64,000 nucleotides of DNA, taken from a virus. Positions 24,093 to 32,091 of this stretch are shown here, piece after piece. Below the pieces are notes generated by a model. The model searched no databases, was not told where the DNA came from, and was given only the letters and a program-made list of their open reading frames with translations. Made by a program: the position numbers and the translations under genes. How positions within the stretch are numbered: the first letter of the stretch is position 1; each line of letters begins with the position of its first letter. The DNA lies in IMG/VR virus record IMGVR_UViG_3300049324_000002, positions 62,001 to 126,000 of that record; one strand, given 5' to 3'.

Positions 24093-24303
24093 CAGAACCA
24101 CCCGGGCCAAACTCGATATCTAACCTATCATTCAACTCGCGCATCTGACTCTCCGACAACCCACTAACCATAGCAGCAAACTCACCATCAAGCTTGCATG
24201 CAATATCAGTCACATGATCTAACTTAACTCTAGCCTCGCTAACATCAGCTTTCGCTGACTGTAAATCACGAAACACCACAATGATTTCAATAATCTCATC
24301 CAT
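24085..24303 (-). CDS. LSGLS-family paralogue 2, 72 aa
   Basis: ATG 24303 (MDEIIEIIVVFRDLQSAKAD). Coiled coil followed by MVSGLSESQMRELNDRLD and a Gly-rich end. Overlaps its neighbours by 8 nt on both sides. Confidence 0.8.
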   Translation of the reverse strand: MDEIIEIIVVFRDLQSAKADVSEARVKLDHVTDIACKLDGEFAAMVSGLSESQMRELNDRLDIEFGPGGSDV

Positions 24304-24529
24304 TAGAACCACCCGGCAAAGCATTAACACGCTCAGTCAACTCACCACGCTGAGCCTCAGACAACCTACGCAACGCAACACCATACCGATCAATAGACCT
24401 CTCCTGCACACCCAACGCCTCATCCAACAACTTCCTAGCCCGACCCACCCGAGCCTTATCCTCCTGCAACGTCACATAAAGGCGAAAAGCTGTGTACACA
24501 TCGTCGAAATCGTCAGTGCGAAGTATCAT
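24296..24529 (-). CDS. LSGLS-family paralogue 3, 77 aa
   Basis: ATG 24529. VYTAFRLYVTLQEDKARVG helix and LRRLSEAQRGELTERVNAL motif. Ends in PGGSNG, comparable with PGGSDV of paralogue 2. Confidence 0.8.
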   Translation of the reverse strand: MILRTDDFDDVYTAFRLYVTLQEDKARVGRARKLLDEALGVQERSIDRYGVALRRLSEAQRGELTERVNALPGGSNG

Positions 24530-24786
24530 GACCCCTTCAACTCTCCACCACTAAACGCATACGTCCAACCAGCATCCACAACATGACGAACCAACGCGTC
24601 ACTCGCGTCCTCACCGAAACTAGCCGCTATATAAAGAATCTCCTCACACAACAACGCACGCTGCAACCGCACACCCAACTTCTCAAAACCAGGACGCGAC
24701 CACTCACGACGACAAGAAGACAACGCAATCTCAAACAACCCAGCCGTATCAACATTAAAATCAGTATTACTATTAGTGCCAGGCAT
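24526..24786 (-). CDS. Unknown protein, 86 aa
   Basis: ATG 24786 (MPGTNSNTDFNVDTAGLF). Helical, with Cys residues (SSCRREWSRPGF, LLCEEILYIAA). Sits among the LSGLS paralogues but lacks their motif. Confidence 0.75.
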   Translation of the reverse strand: MPGTNSNTDFNVDTAGLFEIALSSCRREWSRPGFEKLGVRLQRALLCEEILYIAASFGEDASDALVRHVVDAGWTYAFSGGELKGS

Positions 24787-25027
24787 CAGGACCACCACCC
24801 TCCGACACCACTGACCCGGCCACACCCAACGACGCCAAACGGTCATTCACCTCTTGAACCTCACCATCAGACAACCCACTCAGCAAACTACAAAACCGAG
24901 CGTCCGCGTTATTCTTCGCGATCTGCGCCTTCAACAACTCCTGCTGAGCCAACTCAACACCCACACGAGTCTCCTGCAGCACGCGATACGCATCAAGGGT
25001 TTCAGTAACAACATCAACACTGTCCAT
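24773..25027 (-). CDS. LSGLS-family paralogue 4, 84 aa
   Basis: ATG 25027 (MDSVDVVTETLDAYRVLQ). Long helix then SLLSGLSDGEVQEVNDRLAS, the fullest form of the motif. Upstream, TTATTTGTTGTC (about 25045) is shared with the region before the gene at 507. Confidence 0.8.
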   Translation of the reverse strand: MDSVDVVTETLDAYRVLQETRVGVELAQQELLKAQIAKNNADARFCSLLSGLSDGEVQEVNDRLASLGVAGSVVSEGGGPDAWH

Positions 25028-25125
25028 AACGAATCAACTCACCCTGTCACGATTATTTGTTGTCAACACCCGAATGCTATATCCCCTGGGGAGGGGACCC
25101 TCCTACCGAGGAAAACAGACCAAGA

Positions 25126-25413
25126 TCAACGTGGGCTAGTGCGAGCCTCACGAGCAAGACGAGTGGCCTCAACAAGAGCACCCTGCCAATCATCCAACTG
25201 ATCCCGTAAATCCTTCAACGACCCCTTGATATCAAACAGAGAATCAAGAATAGGATGATCTACAGGAACAAGACCCGTATCCTTAATCTTAAACTCCTCA
25301 ACAACCAAATCACAACTCATATGATAAAGAGTCCTAGCCACAACATCCAATACTCCACTCAAAGCATCACGCTGATCTTCAGTCAACGTAGTAACACCAG
25401 GAATACTAGCCAT
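25126..25413 (-). CDS. Unknown helical protein, 95 aa
   Basis: ATG 25413 (MASIPGVTTLTEDQRDAL). Three predicted helices (VARTLYHMSCDLVVEEF, LKDLRDQLDDWQGALVEATR). Start overlaps the upstream stop. Possibly related to its neighbour at 25415. Confidence 0.78.
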   Translation of the reverse strand: MASIPGVTTLTEDQRDALSGVLDVVARTLYHMSCDLVVEEFKIKDTGLVPVDHPILDSLFDIKGSLKDLRDQLDDWQGALVEATRLAREARTSPR

Positions 25414-25414
25414 C

Positions 25415-25690
25415 TTAATCCTCACTCATTTCAGAATGCAGCACCTCACGGGAAACCGATAACAACCAACGACACACCAAAGCCGTAATATTAGCAAGAG
25501 AAGTGCTAGCCTGAGTAGCAAACGCATCAAACTCAGCTAACACCACACCATCCGTCACAGACAGATCACACTGATCAATCATGTGAACAGCAACACTCAA
25601 ATTCTGTTGACACTCACGAACAGCCGACAACGCAGCCATCAGCTCATCCTGCGTCTGCAAAGAATTCATGCGAATGAGATCTGACCTCAT
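25415..25690 (-). CDS. Coiled-coil paralogue, 91 aa
   Basis: ATG 25690 behind AAGGGG. LMAALSAVRECQQNLSVAV then a second helix; resembles the gene at 7421 in position and residues. Likely an oligomeric helical protein of unknown role. Confidence 0.78.
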   Translation of the reverse strand: MRSDLIRMNSLQTQDELMAALSAVRECQQNLSVAVHMIDQCDLSVTDGVVLAEFDAFATQASTSLANITALVCRWLLSVSREVLHSEMSED

Positions 25691-25699
25691 CAAAACCCC

Positions 25700-25912
25700 T
25701 TAAAGATCTAGTCGAAGCTGACCGTGATCCATCCAATACTGTGCTTCAGTGATCCACCGCTCCCGACCCCTCACAGGACCCTCAAGCCAGCGAACCTTCA
25801 GACTCCAACTAGTACCCTCCGTGCGCTGCAGCACAACAGCCCTCGTCGTTTTATCCTTCTCAACCCACAACACATTCTCACCACGCTTAGGCTTCCCAGA
25901 AGGCGTAGGCAT
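25700..25912 (-). CDS. Small SH3-like basic protein, 70 aa
   Basis: ATG 25912 (MPTPSGKPKRGENVLWVEKD). Alternating beta strands (KTTRAVVLQRTEGTSWSLKV) suggest an SH3/KOW-like barrel. Overlaps the stop of the 45-aa gene (ATGA). Confidence 0.75.
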   Translation of the reverse strand: MPTPSGKPKRGENVLWVEKDKTTRAVVLQRTEGTSWSLKVRWLEGPVRGRERWITEAQYWMDHGQLRLDL

Positions 25913-26049
25913 CACTCATCACTCGCATCCCGGACAGCCCTACGACGATCAGTACTACGCACCCGAGCCCTACCATGAGAACCCGCAGCACCGGACCAAC
26001 GCAGGCGCTGTACGCGCGCCACGCGGGCCGGAACCGGCTGCCTGGCCAT
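25912..26049 (-). CDS. Arg-rich micro-protein, 45 aa
   Basis: ATG 26049 overlaps the stop of the large upstream gene; stop overlaps the next ATG. Thirteen Arg in 45 residues (ARVARVQRLRWSG, HGRARVRSTDRRR), so almost certainly nucleic-acid binding if expressed. Confidence 0.68.
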   Translation of the reverse strand: MARQPVPARVARVQRLRWSGAAGSHGRARVRSTDRRRAVRDASDE

Positions 26050-27014
26050 CAGCCCACCACCTCCCCATCCCGCGCGTCGTGCCCAATCAAGAACCGCTCA
26101 TCTTTGGCAGAAGACTCCAAGTCAGCAACGAACCGAACCTCAGAGCCCGTAGGCGCCGACCGCAGCTCCACAGGAGGCAACGTCCACACCCGGAAACCAT
26201 TACCCTGCACCAACATCTTGCCAGCCTTCAAACTCATAATCTTACCAGTCACCAGAGTAACACCAGACGGGATAGGCAAATACGGTGCAGGAATAGGACC
26301 ACTCACCACACGCATCACCGCAGAAACCTGACGCTCCGTCAACGTCCCACGCGTCACCAAATCCTCAGCAAGCGAGCAATAAAAGCACTTCTCAGCACCA
26401 ACACAACCCGCAGTAACATGCTCCTGAACCGTCCGGTACAAAAACCCAGACACCCGCCTATTCTGCGGAGACGCAGCCAACCACTCACGCCTCGTCTGGT
26501 CGATCTTCGTCCAACGCTCCGCAGCCTCAGCCGGAACAGCCTCCTCAGCCGCCCGCGCCTTCTTCCGCATCCCAGCCACGAACTCGCGCAACGCGCCCGC
26601 TCGAGCGGCAACCTCAGACATCTTCGCCGCACCCATCGAAGCAGCACAATCCACACCAGTCGTAATGACACCCGACTCGCCGTCAATATCAGGACGCCAC
26701 GACCACACCACCGCATAACGAATATGTGCACCACAGATGGAACACTGAGACAACGCACGACGATCACCCACCGCACGACGCGCGTACCGAGCAGCCTTCA
26801 CCTTCTGCTTCTCAGCGAACGACAACCACGCACCCGGGACACGAGCACGCGTCACCAACGCAGCAACATCATCCTTAGCGTTGCCAGCATAAAGATCAAG
26901 AACATCCACGAACACATAGTGCTCAGGGACAAGAACACCAACACGATGCTCGTCAACACGCTGCGTGGCCATCACGCCTCCCTGCCTTGGGGAAACCTTC
27001 TCGGTGTTCGTCAT
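26049..27014 (-). CDS. Large zinc-site phage protein, 321 aa, leaderless start
   Basis: ATG 27014 lies 6 nt after the -10 of the promoter at 27021-27049 and opens MTNTEK, the shared leaderless start. CSICGAHIRY...GVDCA (~residues 91-120) and GCVGAEKCFYC (~195-206) give two possible zinc sites; a basic helical stretch (GMRKKARAAEEAVPAEAAER) lies between. Similar proteins are common in actinophages, but I know no function. It is the largest gene in this block. Confidence 0.88.
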   Translation of the reverse strand: MTNTEKVSPRQGGVMATQRVDEHRVGVLVPEHYVFVDVLDLYAGNAKDDVAALVTRARVPGAWLSFAEKQKVKAARYARRAVGDRRALSQCSICGAHIRYAVVWSWRPDIDGESGVITTGVDCAASMGAAKMSEVAARAGALREFVAGMRKKARAAEEAVPAEAAERWTKIDQTRREWLAASPQNRRVSGFLYRTVQEHVTAGCVGAEKCFYCSLAEDLVTRGTLTERQVSAVMRVVSGPIPAPYLPIPSGVTLVTGKIMSLKAGKMLVQGNGFRVWTLPPVELRSAPTGSEVRFVADLESSAKDERFLIGHDARDGEVVG

Positions 27015-27020
27015 ACCCGT

Positions 27021-27049
27021 AGGTTAGCATGCAGGCAGCACGAGGTCAA
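27021..27049 (-). promoter_or_regulatory. Leaderless promoter of the 26049-27014 gene
   Basis: TTGACC (27044-27049), 17 bp, TAACCT (27021-27026), then 6 nt and ATG. The A of ATG falls on +1, so the mRNA should have no leader. Confidence 0.75.
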
Positions 27050-27081
27050 CTAGAATCTAGAGATCTACAGGATTTGCGAGA

Positions 27082-27624
27082 TCAGACAGCAGAGCAAGAA
27101 GCTCTATAATGACCAATGATCTCGTAAGCAAACCACACGATAGCAAAAGCCTCAACACCACAAAACAACATCAAAATAATCGAAGGATGAGGAACCATAA
27201 TACCGTAAACTAAAGCGGCTGCCCAACCAACACCACAAAAAACAAGAATATCTATTGACATCTGAATAAACTTAACTCTACGTCTATTCTTTACAGAACG
27301 ATGAAATGACTCCCAACCCAAAACAGTGACATAAGAAGAATTGTATAGCTTAGGAGACAACTCCGTACGGATATAATTACCAATCTCAGTTATCTTTGTA
27401 TCGTTAGCTAAATAAGTCCACCCAAACACTAAACACACAGGAGGAAGCAATAGTAAAGCAACAACATGTGGAGATGAACTACCAAACGCAAAAAACACCA
27501 CAGCAGCTACAGAAGTAAAAGTAGCATAAATCAAATTATCGCGAACAGTAATACGAGAACGCTGCTCCTCTTTCAAAAGCTTATACTCAGTTAAATACAC
27601 TTCAGTCAGATCAGAAGAATCCAT
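27082..27624 (-). CDS. Four-helix membrane protein, 180 aa
   Basis: ATG 27624 (MDSSDLTEVYLTEYKLLK). Four hydrophobic segments (around residues 35-50, 55-72, 125-145, 150-170) with a soluble loop and basic patch VKNRRRVKF between pairs. Resembles membrane proteins of unknown function that also occur in defence or exclusion contexts; role here unknown. Confidence 0.82.
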   Translation of the reverse strand: MDSSDLTEVYLTEYKLLKEEQRSRITVRDNLIYATFTSVAAVVFFAFGSSSPHVVALLLLPPVCLVFGWTYLANDTKITEIGNYIRTELSPKLYNSSYVTVLGWESFHRSVKNRRRVKFIQMSIDILVFCGVGWAAALVYGIMVPHPSIILMLFCGVEAFAIVWFAYEIIGHYRASCSAV

Positions 27625-27728
27625 TACACCCAACCGCTCCCCGTCAGCAAATCCCAACAATAATAACAATACCCATGAATAACTGCATCTTCACTGCAAG
27701 ACATACACTTACTAGAAACTCGAGACAA
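27624..27728 (-). CDS. Small zinc-knuckle protein, start uncertain
   Basis: KCMSCSEDAVIHGYCYYCWD is a clear CxxC...CxxC site. The ATG inside it would lose the first Cys, so a TTG at 27728 is chosen, without a convincing ribosome site. Stop overlaps the start of the membrane gene. Confidence 0.55.
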   Translation of the reverse strand: MSRVSSKCMSCSEDAVIHGYCYYCWDLLTGSGWV

Positions 27729-27762
27729 CTTTATGTTAAAGAAATGCCACAATAAAATCTTA

Positions 27763-27990
27763 TCATGAAGCAACTCGAGCCGATGAATGCAACTTCGCAA
27801 TAGACATATTAATATCACGGACCAGCTCCTCCATCGCCCACAACTGCGAACTCAAACCACTAAGCTTGTCAGCATACTCAGGACTCATTTGCATAGCATC
27901 ATCAATATGAGTAGCACCCTGACGCAACGAACTCACAGCATGACGGGTATTCATCTCGGCAGCATCAAGCTCTTCTAAAAAGTTTCTCAC
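27763..27990 (-). CDS. Helical protein, 75 aa
   Basis: ATG 27990 (MRNFLEELDAAEMNTRHAV). Continuous helix prediction, including YADKLSGLSSQLWAMEELV, whose LSGLS recalls the 23.9-25.0 kb family. Possibly a distant member. Confidence 0.76.
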   Translation of the reverse strand: MRNFLEELDAAEMNTRHAVSSLRQGATHIDDAMQMSPEYADKLSGLSSQLWAMEELVRDINMSIAKLHSSARVAS

Positions 27991-27998
27991 AACAACCC

Positions 27999-28406
27999 CT
28001 AAACTCTAGCAGGAAAACCAGCCTCAATTAAAACAGGACACTCAATAGTCAGGTGCCCCTTAGCCCCACGAATAATGTTCATGTCAGAACAAGCTCCACA
28101 CCCGGAGCAATGCTTATTCTGCGCTCGAGCGCACGCAGGACACGGACCGCGCGAGAACTCACCAGCCTGCTTATGATTATGCGCAGCAGCTTTGCGTAGT
28201 TCCCGCACGGCCCGTAAAAGCCCGTCCCTCTTATGAAGCGCAGCTACATCACCCGGAGATGAATACAGAGTACCACCTCGTGAGGCTTGAGCATTTAGCT
28301 CATTAGCCTCAAGCTGCAACGTACTAGCGACATCACTCAGCCACTTATACGCTGCAATAAAACCATCTACCTGAGCCTTCGTCACCGCTGAAGTAGTAGC
28401 CACCAT
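27999..28406 (-). CDS. Cys-rich zinc protein, 135 aa
   Basis: ATG 28406 behind CCGGTAGGATGT, where TAG is the stop of whiB. N-terminal helices, then CPACARAQNKHCSGCGACSD with six Cys, a compact double zinc site. Co-transcribed with the WhiB gene, so a partner in regulation is possible (inference). Confidence 0.8.
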   Translation of the reverse strand: MVATTSAVTKAQVDGFIAAYKWLSDVASTLQLEANELNAQASRGGTLYSSPGDVAALHKRDGLLRAVRELRKAAAHNHKQAGEFSRGPCPACARAQNKHCSGCGACSDMNIIRGAKGHLTIECPVLIEAGFPARV

Positions 28407-28411
28407 ACATC

Positions 28412-28699
28412 CTACCGGAAAGCGTAAGCCTCCTGCTCGGCAACGTGCTCCAAAGGCTGGCCAGCCCGCTGAGCACGACGCTTCAACGACCGACGCTCAT
28501 CCTCAGACAAACCACCCCACACACCAGCATCCTGTCCAGACTTCAAAGCCCAGATCAAACACTCAGTAGCGACGGGGCACCGACGACAAACCGCCTTCGC
28601 CTTATTAACCTGCACCAAAGCAGGACCACTTTGCCCTACAGGAAAAAACATCTCCGGATCCTCTTTACGACAAGCAGCACGGTGACGCCAATCAGCCAT
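28412..28699 (-). CDS. WhiB-family iron-sulfur transcription regulator, 95 aa
   Basis: ATG 28699 (MADWRHRAACRKEDPEMFF) with AGGAGG upstream. Four Cys in the WhiB order: Cys in RAACRK, then VCRRCPVATEC (CxxCx5C) binding a 4Fe-4S cluster; the GVWGGLSEDERR turn binds sigma factor; the C-terminus RRAQRAGQ is basic for DNA contact. WhiB-like proteins occur only in actinobacteria and their phages, which fixes the host group. Known phage WhiBs can reprogram host genes and block superinfection. Confidence 0.96.
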   Translation of the reverse strand: MADWRHRAACRKEDPEMFFPVGQSGPALVQVNKAKAVCRRCPVATECLIWALKSGQDAGVWGGLSEDERRSLKRRAQRAGQPLEHVAEQEAYAFR

Positions 28700-28789
28700 C
28701 GGAAACACCTCCTCGCCACTAAGAACAGGACACCCACGTCCTACCCAACAACACCAAGGAAGGAAGCAGAGATATAAAGCATACAACAA

Positions 28790-28835
28790 CGACACGAGGG
28801 TGCAACCCATTTACATGAGATGCACCCTCGTGTCG
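28790..28835 (-). terminator. 15-bp hairpin terminator before whiB
   Basis: Perfect stem CGACACGAGGGTGCA (28790-28804) with its complement (28821-28835) and a 16-nt loop. It lies after the lipoprotein operon in the leftward direction and before whiB, so whiB needs its own promoter in 28700-28789; no certain one is visible. Confidence 0.85.
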
Positions 28836-28862
28836 ACAAAACAGAACGCTTACCCGGGCGAC

Positions 28863-29369
28863 CTACCCAAGCTTCGGGGCATCAATAGCCGGGATAGGAC
28901 GATCCGACTGGATGTAATCGAGGTTAGTTACGATCTTAGTACCATCCGCAAGGAAGAAGAAAATACCAGGATCTCCATTACCATACGAACCATCATCCTG
29001 AGGACCATCAACCACAACAGGCTGGCAACCGTAGTAACCAGTAGTCCCGCCACAAGTCCAATGCACATCCTGCTCAGGAGTGGCCTGACTACCATTAGAA
29101 CTAATCTTGCCACGAGTCACGTAGTAACCCTTGATCTGACCAAAACTCATCACATACAAGTAACCAATAGCATCAGGGTTCTCTTCGCGCTTACGCTTCT
29201 CCTCAAGATTCGACTTCTCAAGAGTAGGACCCGTAGCCTTCTGAGCCTGCAAAGTATCACGAGCCTTATCATCAGCCGTCTGATTATCACACCCGGCTAG
29301 CACAAGAGCGGCCGAAAGCAGAACACCAATCACGCCAGCCCTACGAGTAGGAGTCTTCAAATTAATCAA
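28863..29369 (-). CDS. Secreted lipoprotein, 168 aa
   Basis: Signal peptide with basic start (MINLKTPTRRAG), hydrophobic core and lipobox LVLAGC; the Cys at about residue 26 would be lipidated and the rest exported. Charged linker (SNLEEKRKREENPD) and a soluble domain with two Cys (HWTCGGTTGYYGCQP). Overlaps the membrane gene upstream. Phage lipoproteins of this kind often act in superinfection exclusion; that role is inferred. Confidence 0.88.
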   Translation of the reverse strand: MINLKTPTRRAGVIGVLLSAALVLAGCDNQTADDKARDTLQAQKATGPTLEKSNLEEKRKREENPDAIGYLYVMSFGQIKGYYVTRGKISSNGSQATPEQDVHWTCGGTTGYYGCQPVVVDGPQDDGSYGNGDPGIFFFLADGTKIVTNLDYIQSDRPIPAIDAPKLG

Positions 29370-29842
29370 CCCTTACAGTCAGTAGCAGTATCGTTATTAT
29401 CAATCTGGAAAGGAAGGTCAGTCGAACGGAAATCTTCCATAGAGAACTTACGCGTATCAGCATTATACTTGCCCACAAGAGCAACACAGTACTGCTCTTG
29501 ACCAATAAGCTGAGTCTTCAACTGAGGATTAGTAGGATCCTGAGCAATAGCCAAAGAACTGATCACGACAGTACGGTCGGCAGCAAGAATATCCTGATAC
29601 CGAGTCTCAAACAACTCCTGAGCCTTCACACGATTAGGCCCAGCATTCTTAATCTTCTGTGCATCCCCCTGACCCTTAATATCACTAGAGAACACACCAA
29701 ACGCCCACAATGCAATACTCAACGCACCAACAAGTATAACCGCAATAACCGCTAGAACCCAACCCCACGCAAGAGCGCCAGCGGCACCCCGCACCGGATG
29801 CGCCTCAAACCTAGCCTCACGCGTCTCCCAATCACGAGCCAC
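29366..29842 (-). CDS. Single-pass membrane protein, 158 aa
   Basis: GTG 29842 (VARDWETREARFEAHP). One membrane segment (~residues 22-48, LAVIAVILVGALSIALWAFG) followed by an extracytoplasmic helical domain ending DTATDCKG. Directly coupled to the lipoprotein gene, so the pair probably works together at the cell surface. Confidence 0.84.
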   Translation of the reverse strand: MARDWETREARFEAHPVRGAAGALAWGWVLAVIAVILVGALSIALWAFGVFSSDIKGQGDAQKIKNAGPNRVKAQELFETRYQDILAADRTVVISSLAIAQDPTNPQLKTQLIGQEQYCVALVGKYNADTRKFSMEDFRSTDLPFQIDNNDTATDCKG

Positions 29843-29888
29843 CGCACACACCCCTAACGTTAGGTACCACACACTGACTAAGCAATAG

Positions 29889-30149
29889 TCAGGAAACCTT
29901 CACACCCTTACCAGTCTTCTCCACAGACGCGTACCACTTACGACTCTTCGCTGGATCAGGGCCAACCACATTAAGAATCGTACCAGCAGGAACCTCATCG
30001 CCACGAATCAAAGACTGCGAACCAAACTGTGACGTAGGATAAAAAGTAATGGTCTGAGGATTCTTCTTTATAGCCTCACCTAAAGCTTTCTTAGTAGGAA
30101 CATTACTACCATCAGCGTTCCTAGCACCAACATTAATGTGATCAGCCAT
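29889..30149 (-). CDS. Unknown small protein, 86 aa
   Basis: ATG 30149 (MADHINVGARNADGSNVPTK). Lys-rich helix (KKALGEAIKKNP), then beta strands with GDEVPAGTILNVVGPDP. Common type of actinophage accessory protein with unknown role. Overlaps the protease stop. Confidence 0.8.
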   Translation of the reverse strand: MADHINVGARNADGSNVPTKKALGEAIKKNPQTITFYPTSQFGSQSLIRGDEVPAGTILNVVGPDPAKSRKWYASVEKTGKGVKVS

Positions 30150-30718
30150 CACGAACTCCCAGCAGTAGCAGGATCATACAACTTAGGCTGTATGACACGA
30201 ACACCAGAATCAGACCCAGCGGAAATATGTCTCGACACCATACGAGTATTCAACCGCTCACGATCCGACAAAATATCGGCAAGCAACTCAATCACAGGCC
30301 AATTACGTAAGATGATTTTATCAGTCTCAAGCCTTGCACCAGCCTCACTAAAGTCTTCGAGATGCTGAGCAATATTACGATAATTATTCATATCAGTGCC
30401 AGATCCAGGACGAGTAATACCACGCGCCTCCGATATCGAAAACCCATACGTCCTAGACAACCACAACGACTCAGCCTCTTGACCAGCAAGACAACCATAA
30501 CAAAGGATCTTCAAATCCTCCCAATCAATCACATACTGAAGCTTCTCACCATAAGACTTAGGCATCGTCCAACACGTCTCACCAGAAAACTGTGAACTAA
30601 GGAAAGCCTTCTGAATGGTTACACTCGTCACCACCAACCCGGCCAGGGAGCGTAACAGCGCATGCCCCATCTCATGGACGGCGGTACCGACACGCCAATC
30701 AATCTCAACAGTCTCCAC
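30149..30718 (-). CDS. M41-like zinc metalloprotease domain protein, 189 aa
   Basis: GTG 30718 after TCGGTAGGATCCTCC. HEMGHALLRSLAG (~residues 15-27) is an HExxH zinc site with the context of the FtsH peptidase (M41) family; CYGCLAGQEAESLWL and the DMNNYRNIAQ stretch match the later helix that supplies the third ligand in M41. There is no AAA domain, so it is a stand-alone protease. Target unknown: host regulators, membrane proteins or phage precursors are all possible. Confidence 0.85.
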   Translation of the reverse strand: METVEIDWRVGTAVHEMGHALLRSLAGLVVTSVTIQKAFLSSQFSGETCWTMPKSYGEKLQYVIDWEDLKILCYGCLAGQEAESLWLSRTYGFSISEARGITRPGSGTDMNNYRNIAQHLEDFSEAGARLETDKIILRNWPVIELLADILSDRERLNTRMVSRHISAGSDSGVRVIQPKLYDPATAGSS

Positions 30719-30726
30719 GGAGGATC

Positions 30727-30843
30727 CTACCGAGAATGAAGCTGCCGTAAAGCCTCCCGCTTCCACTCCACCCTCGCCCGCCTACGCGCGTGCAACCCCA
30801 CCCCAAGCACCCACGACGAAAACACCACCACCGTAACTAGCAT
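30727..30843 (-). CDS. Membrane micro-protein, 38 aa
   Basis: ATG 30843 nested in the upstream stop; ends CGG-TAG-GA ahead of the protease gene. One helix (LVTVVVFSSWVLGVGL) followed by a strongly basic tail (HARRRARVEWKREALRQL). Confidence 0.68.
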   Translation of the reverse strand: MLVTVVVFSSWVLGVGLHARRRARVEWKREALRQLHSR

Positions 30844-31055
30844 GCATCATCGTACCGACAAACCTGATTACCAAACCACTTACCATGCACACGACGAAAA
30901 TGCTTCTCGCCATCACTCCAAACCTGCACAACCAACGTCCCGTACTTATCAGCAGGAACTACAACACGAACAGTATAAGACTTATAAGGCCAAGCAGGAA
31001 TACGATAAGAAAGCTGCCATACCTCATCGAAAGAAGGACTCGGCACCGCACCCAT
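30837..31055 (-). CDS. Unknown beta-rich protein, 72 aa
   Basis: ATG 31055 (MGAVPSPSFDEVWQLSYRI). Tyr/Val/Lys-rich strands (YTVRVVVPADKYGTLVVQV) and a basic C-terminus. No family recognised. Confidence 0.76.
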   Translation of the reverse strand: MGAVPSPSFDEVWQLSYRIPAWPYKSYTVRVVVPADKYGTLVVQVWSDGEKHFRRVHGKWFGNQVCRYDDAC

Positions 31056-31063
31056 CTAAACTC

Positions 31064-31234
31064 CTAACTCAGCTTCCTGTCGAAATCAGACAACGGTATT
31101 GTACGAACATAATTCTGGTAATCGACTCTGACAACTTTCTCCTCGTCTGGAAGAGACAGAATAAACACTTCAACCGGGCCGTAAGGAGAACCTCGCTTCA
31201 ACACCCATCTCTCACAAGGCTCAGGATTAACCAT
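31064..31234 (-). CDS. SH3-like family paralogue A, 56 aa
   Basis: ATG 31234, overlapping the stop of the next gene upstream. Fits the local family: strands around VEVFILSLPDEEKVVRVDY, then IPLSDFDRKL, where the SDF/SDL end recurs in the neighbours at 31234-32681. Confidence 0.7.
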   Translation of the reverse strand: MVNPEPCERWVLKRGSPYGPVEVFILSLPDEEKVVRVDYQNYVRTIPLSDFDRKLS

Positions 31235-31428
31235 CACTCTTCAATCTCTTCAAGAAAATCATTAATATCAACATAAGCAACAACCGTACGAAGAACGCGA
31301 ACCCGGCCATCAGTAGATGGCTCCTGTACTACGCGCACAGTCTCAGTAGCGCCATTTGCAACGCCCAAAGTAGCAACAATCCACCACTCACCGGGAGCAG
31401 GCTCCATTTTATTATGGTCGAAAGCCAT
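31234..31428 (-). CDS. SH3-like family paralogue B, 64 aa
   Basis: ATG 31428 (MAFDHNKMEPAPGEWWIVAT). EPAPGEWW opening, TDGRVRVLRTVVAYVDINDF end: the same short barrel-like layout as its neighbours. Confidence 0.72.
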   Translation of the reverse strand: MAFDHNKMEPAPGEWWIVATLGVANGATETVRVVQEPSTDGRVRVLRTVVAYVDINDFLEEIEE

Positions 31429-31429
31429 A

Positions 31430-31903
31430 TCATCCATCTCCTTCCGCAAGAAATGCGCGAGCCGCCGTAAGTCCGCTAGGAGTGAGAACAATAACAGCGC
31501 CAATATTAGCGTCAAGCTCAAGGCGACCGAAATAATCAGGTAGTCCATTTGGCGTACCTCTTAATTCAATAAAGCTCCAATCAAGAAGCTCCTGGATAAC
31601 ACCATTATGGTACGTATTCATACGAACCAAATCACCAAGAGGATTAAGAATAATCAATCCATACTTACGAACAGTATCAGACGCAATAACAAGATAGCTA
31701 GTAGAGTCATTAACATCTTCCAACTCTTCCAGCAACTGCCGTGCTTCATCACTTATAGAAGGCAACCCTCGATCAGACATCGGAACACCATTCCTCAATC
31801 CATACAACGAATCCCCATACAATGACTTCCAGTACAACCCAAACCTATGAACTAAATCACAAGCCTCCTCCAAAGTAATTTCTCGGTTTTCAGGAACCCA
31901 CAT
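31430..31903 (-). CDS. Unknown protein, 157 aa, winged-helix-like end
   Basis: ATG 31903 (MWVPENREITLEEACDLVHR). The C-terminal part, VIQELLDWSFIELRGTPNG ... VLTPSGLTAARAFL, resembles a winged-helix layout with the LTxxGxxxA turn seen in MarR-like proteins. DNA binding is inference. Confidence 0.76.
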   Translation of the reverse strand: MWVPENREITLEEACDLVHRFGLYWKSLYGDSLYGLRNGVPMSDRGLPSISDEARQLLEELEDVNDSTSYLVIASDTVRKYGLIILNPLGDLVRMNTYHNGVIQELLDWSFIELRGTPNGLPDYFGRLELDANIGAVIVLTPSGLTAARAFLAEGDG

Positions 31904-32088
31904 TATGACTCCCTAAGATCCGATACATTAACAAGCACGCTAGTCATCTTCAAAGTAAACCCAACCAAGACAGTACCATCCTCAGAAGGATAATCCTCAA
32001 GCTCAACAAGCAATTGCTGTGAGGGCACTGGAATACTCATGCCAGAACGACCAACGAGAGTAACAATTTTGCCTGGATAAAGTCTCAT
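31903..32088 (-). CDS. SH3-like family paralogue C, 61 aa
   Basis: ATG 32088 (MRLYPGKIVTLVGRSG). SEDGTVLVGFTLKMTSVLVN then VSDLRES, the clearest DGTVLV...VSDL pattern of the family. Confidence 0.78.
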   Translation of the reverse strand: MRLYPGKIVTLVGRSGMSIPVPSQQLLVELEDYPSEDGTVLVGFTLKMTSVLVNVSDLRES

Positions 32089-32091
32089 CTC

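Noticed and set aside
25749-27053. 434-codon rightward open frame
   Set aside because: Antisense to the well-supported 321-aa gene with zinc motifs and leaderless promoter; shadow frame.
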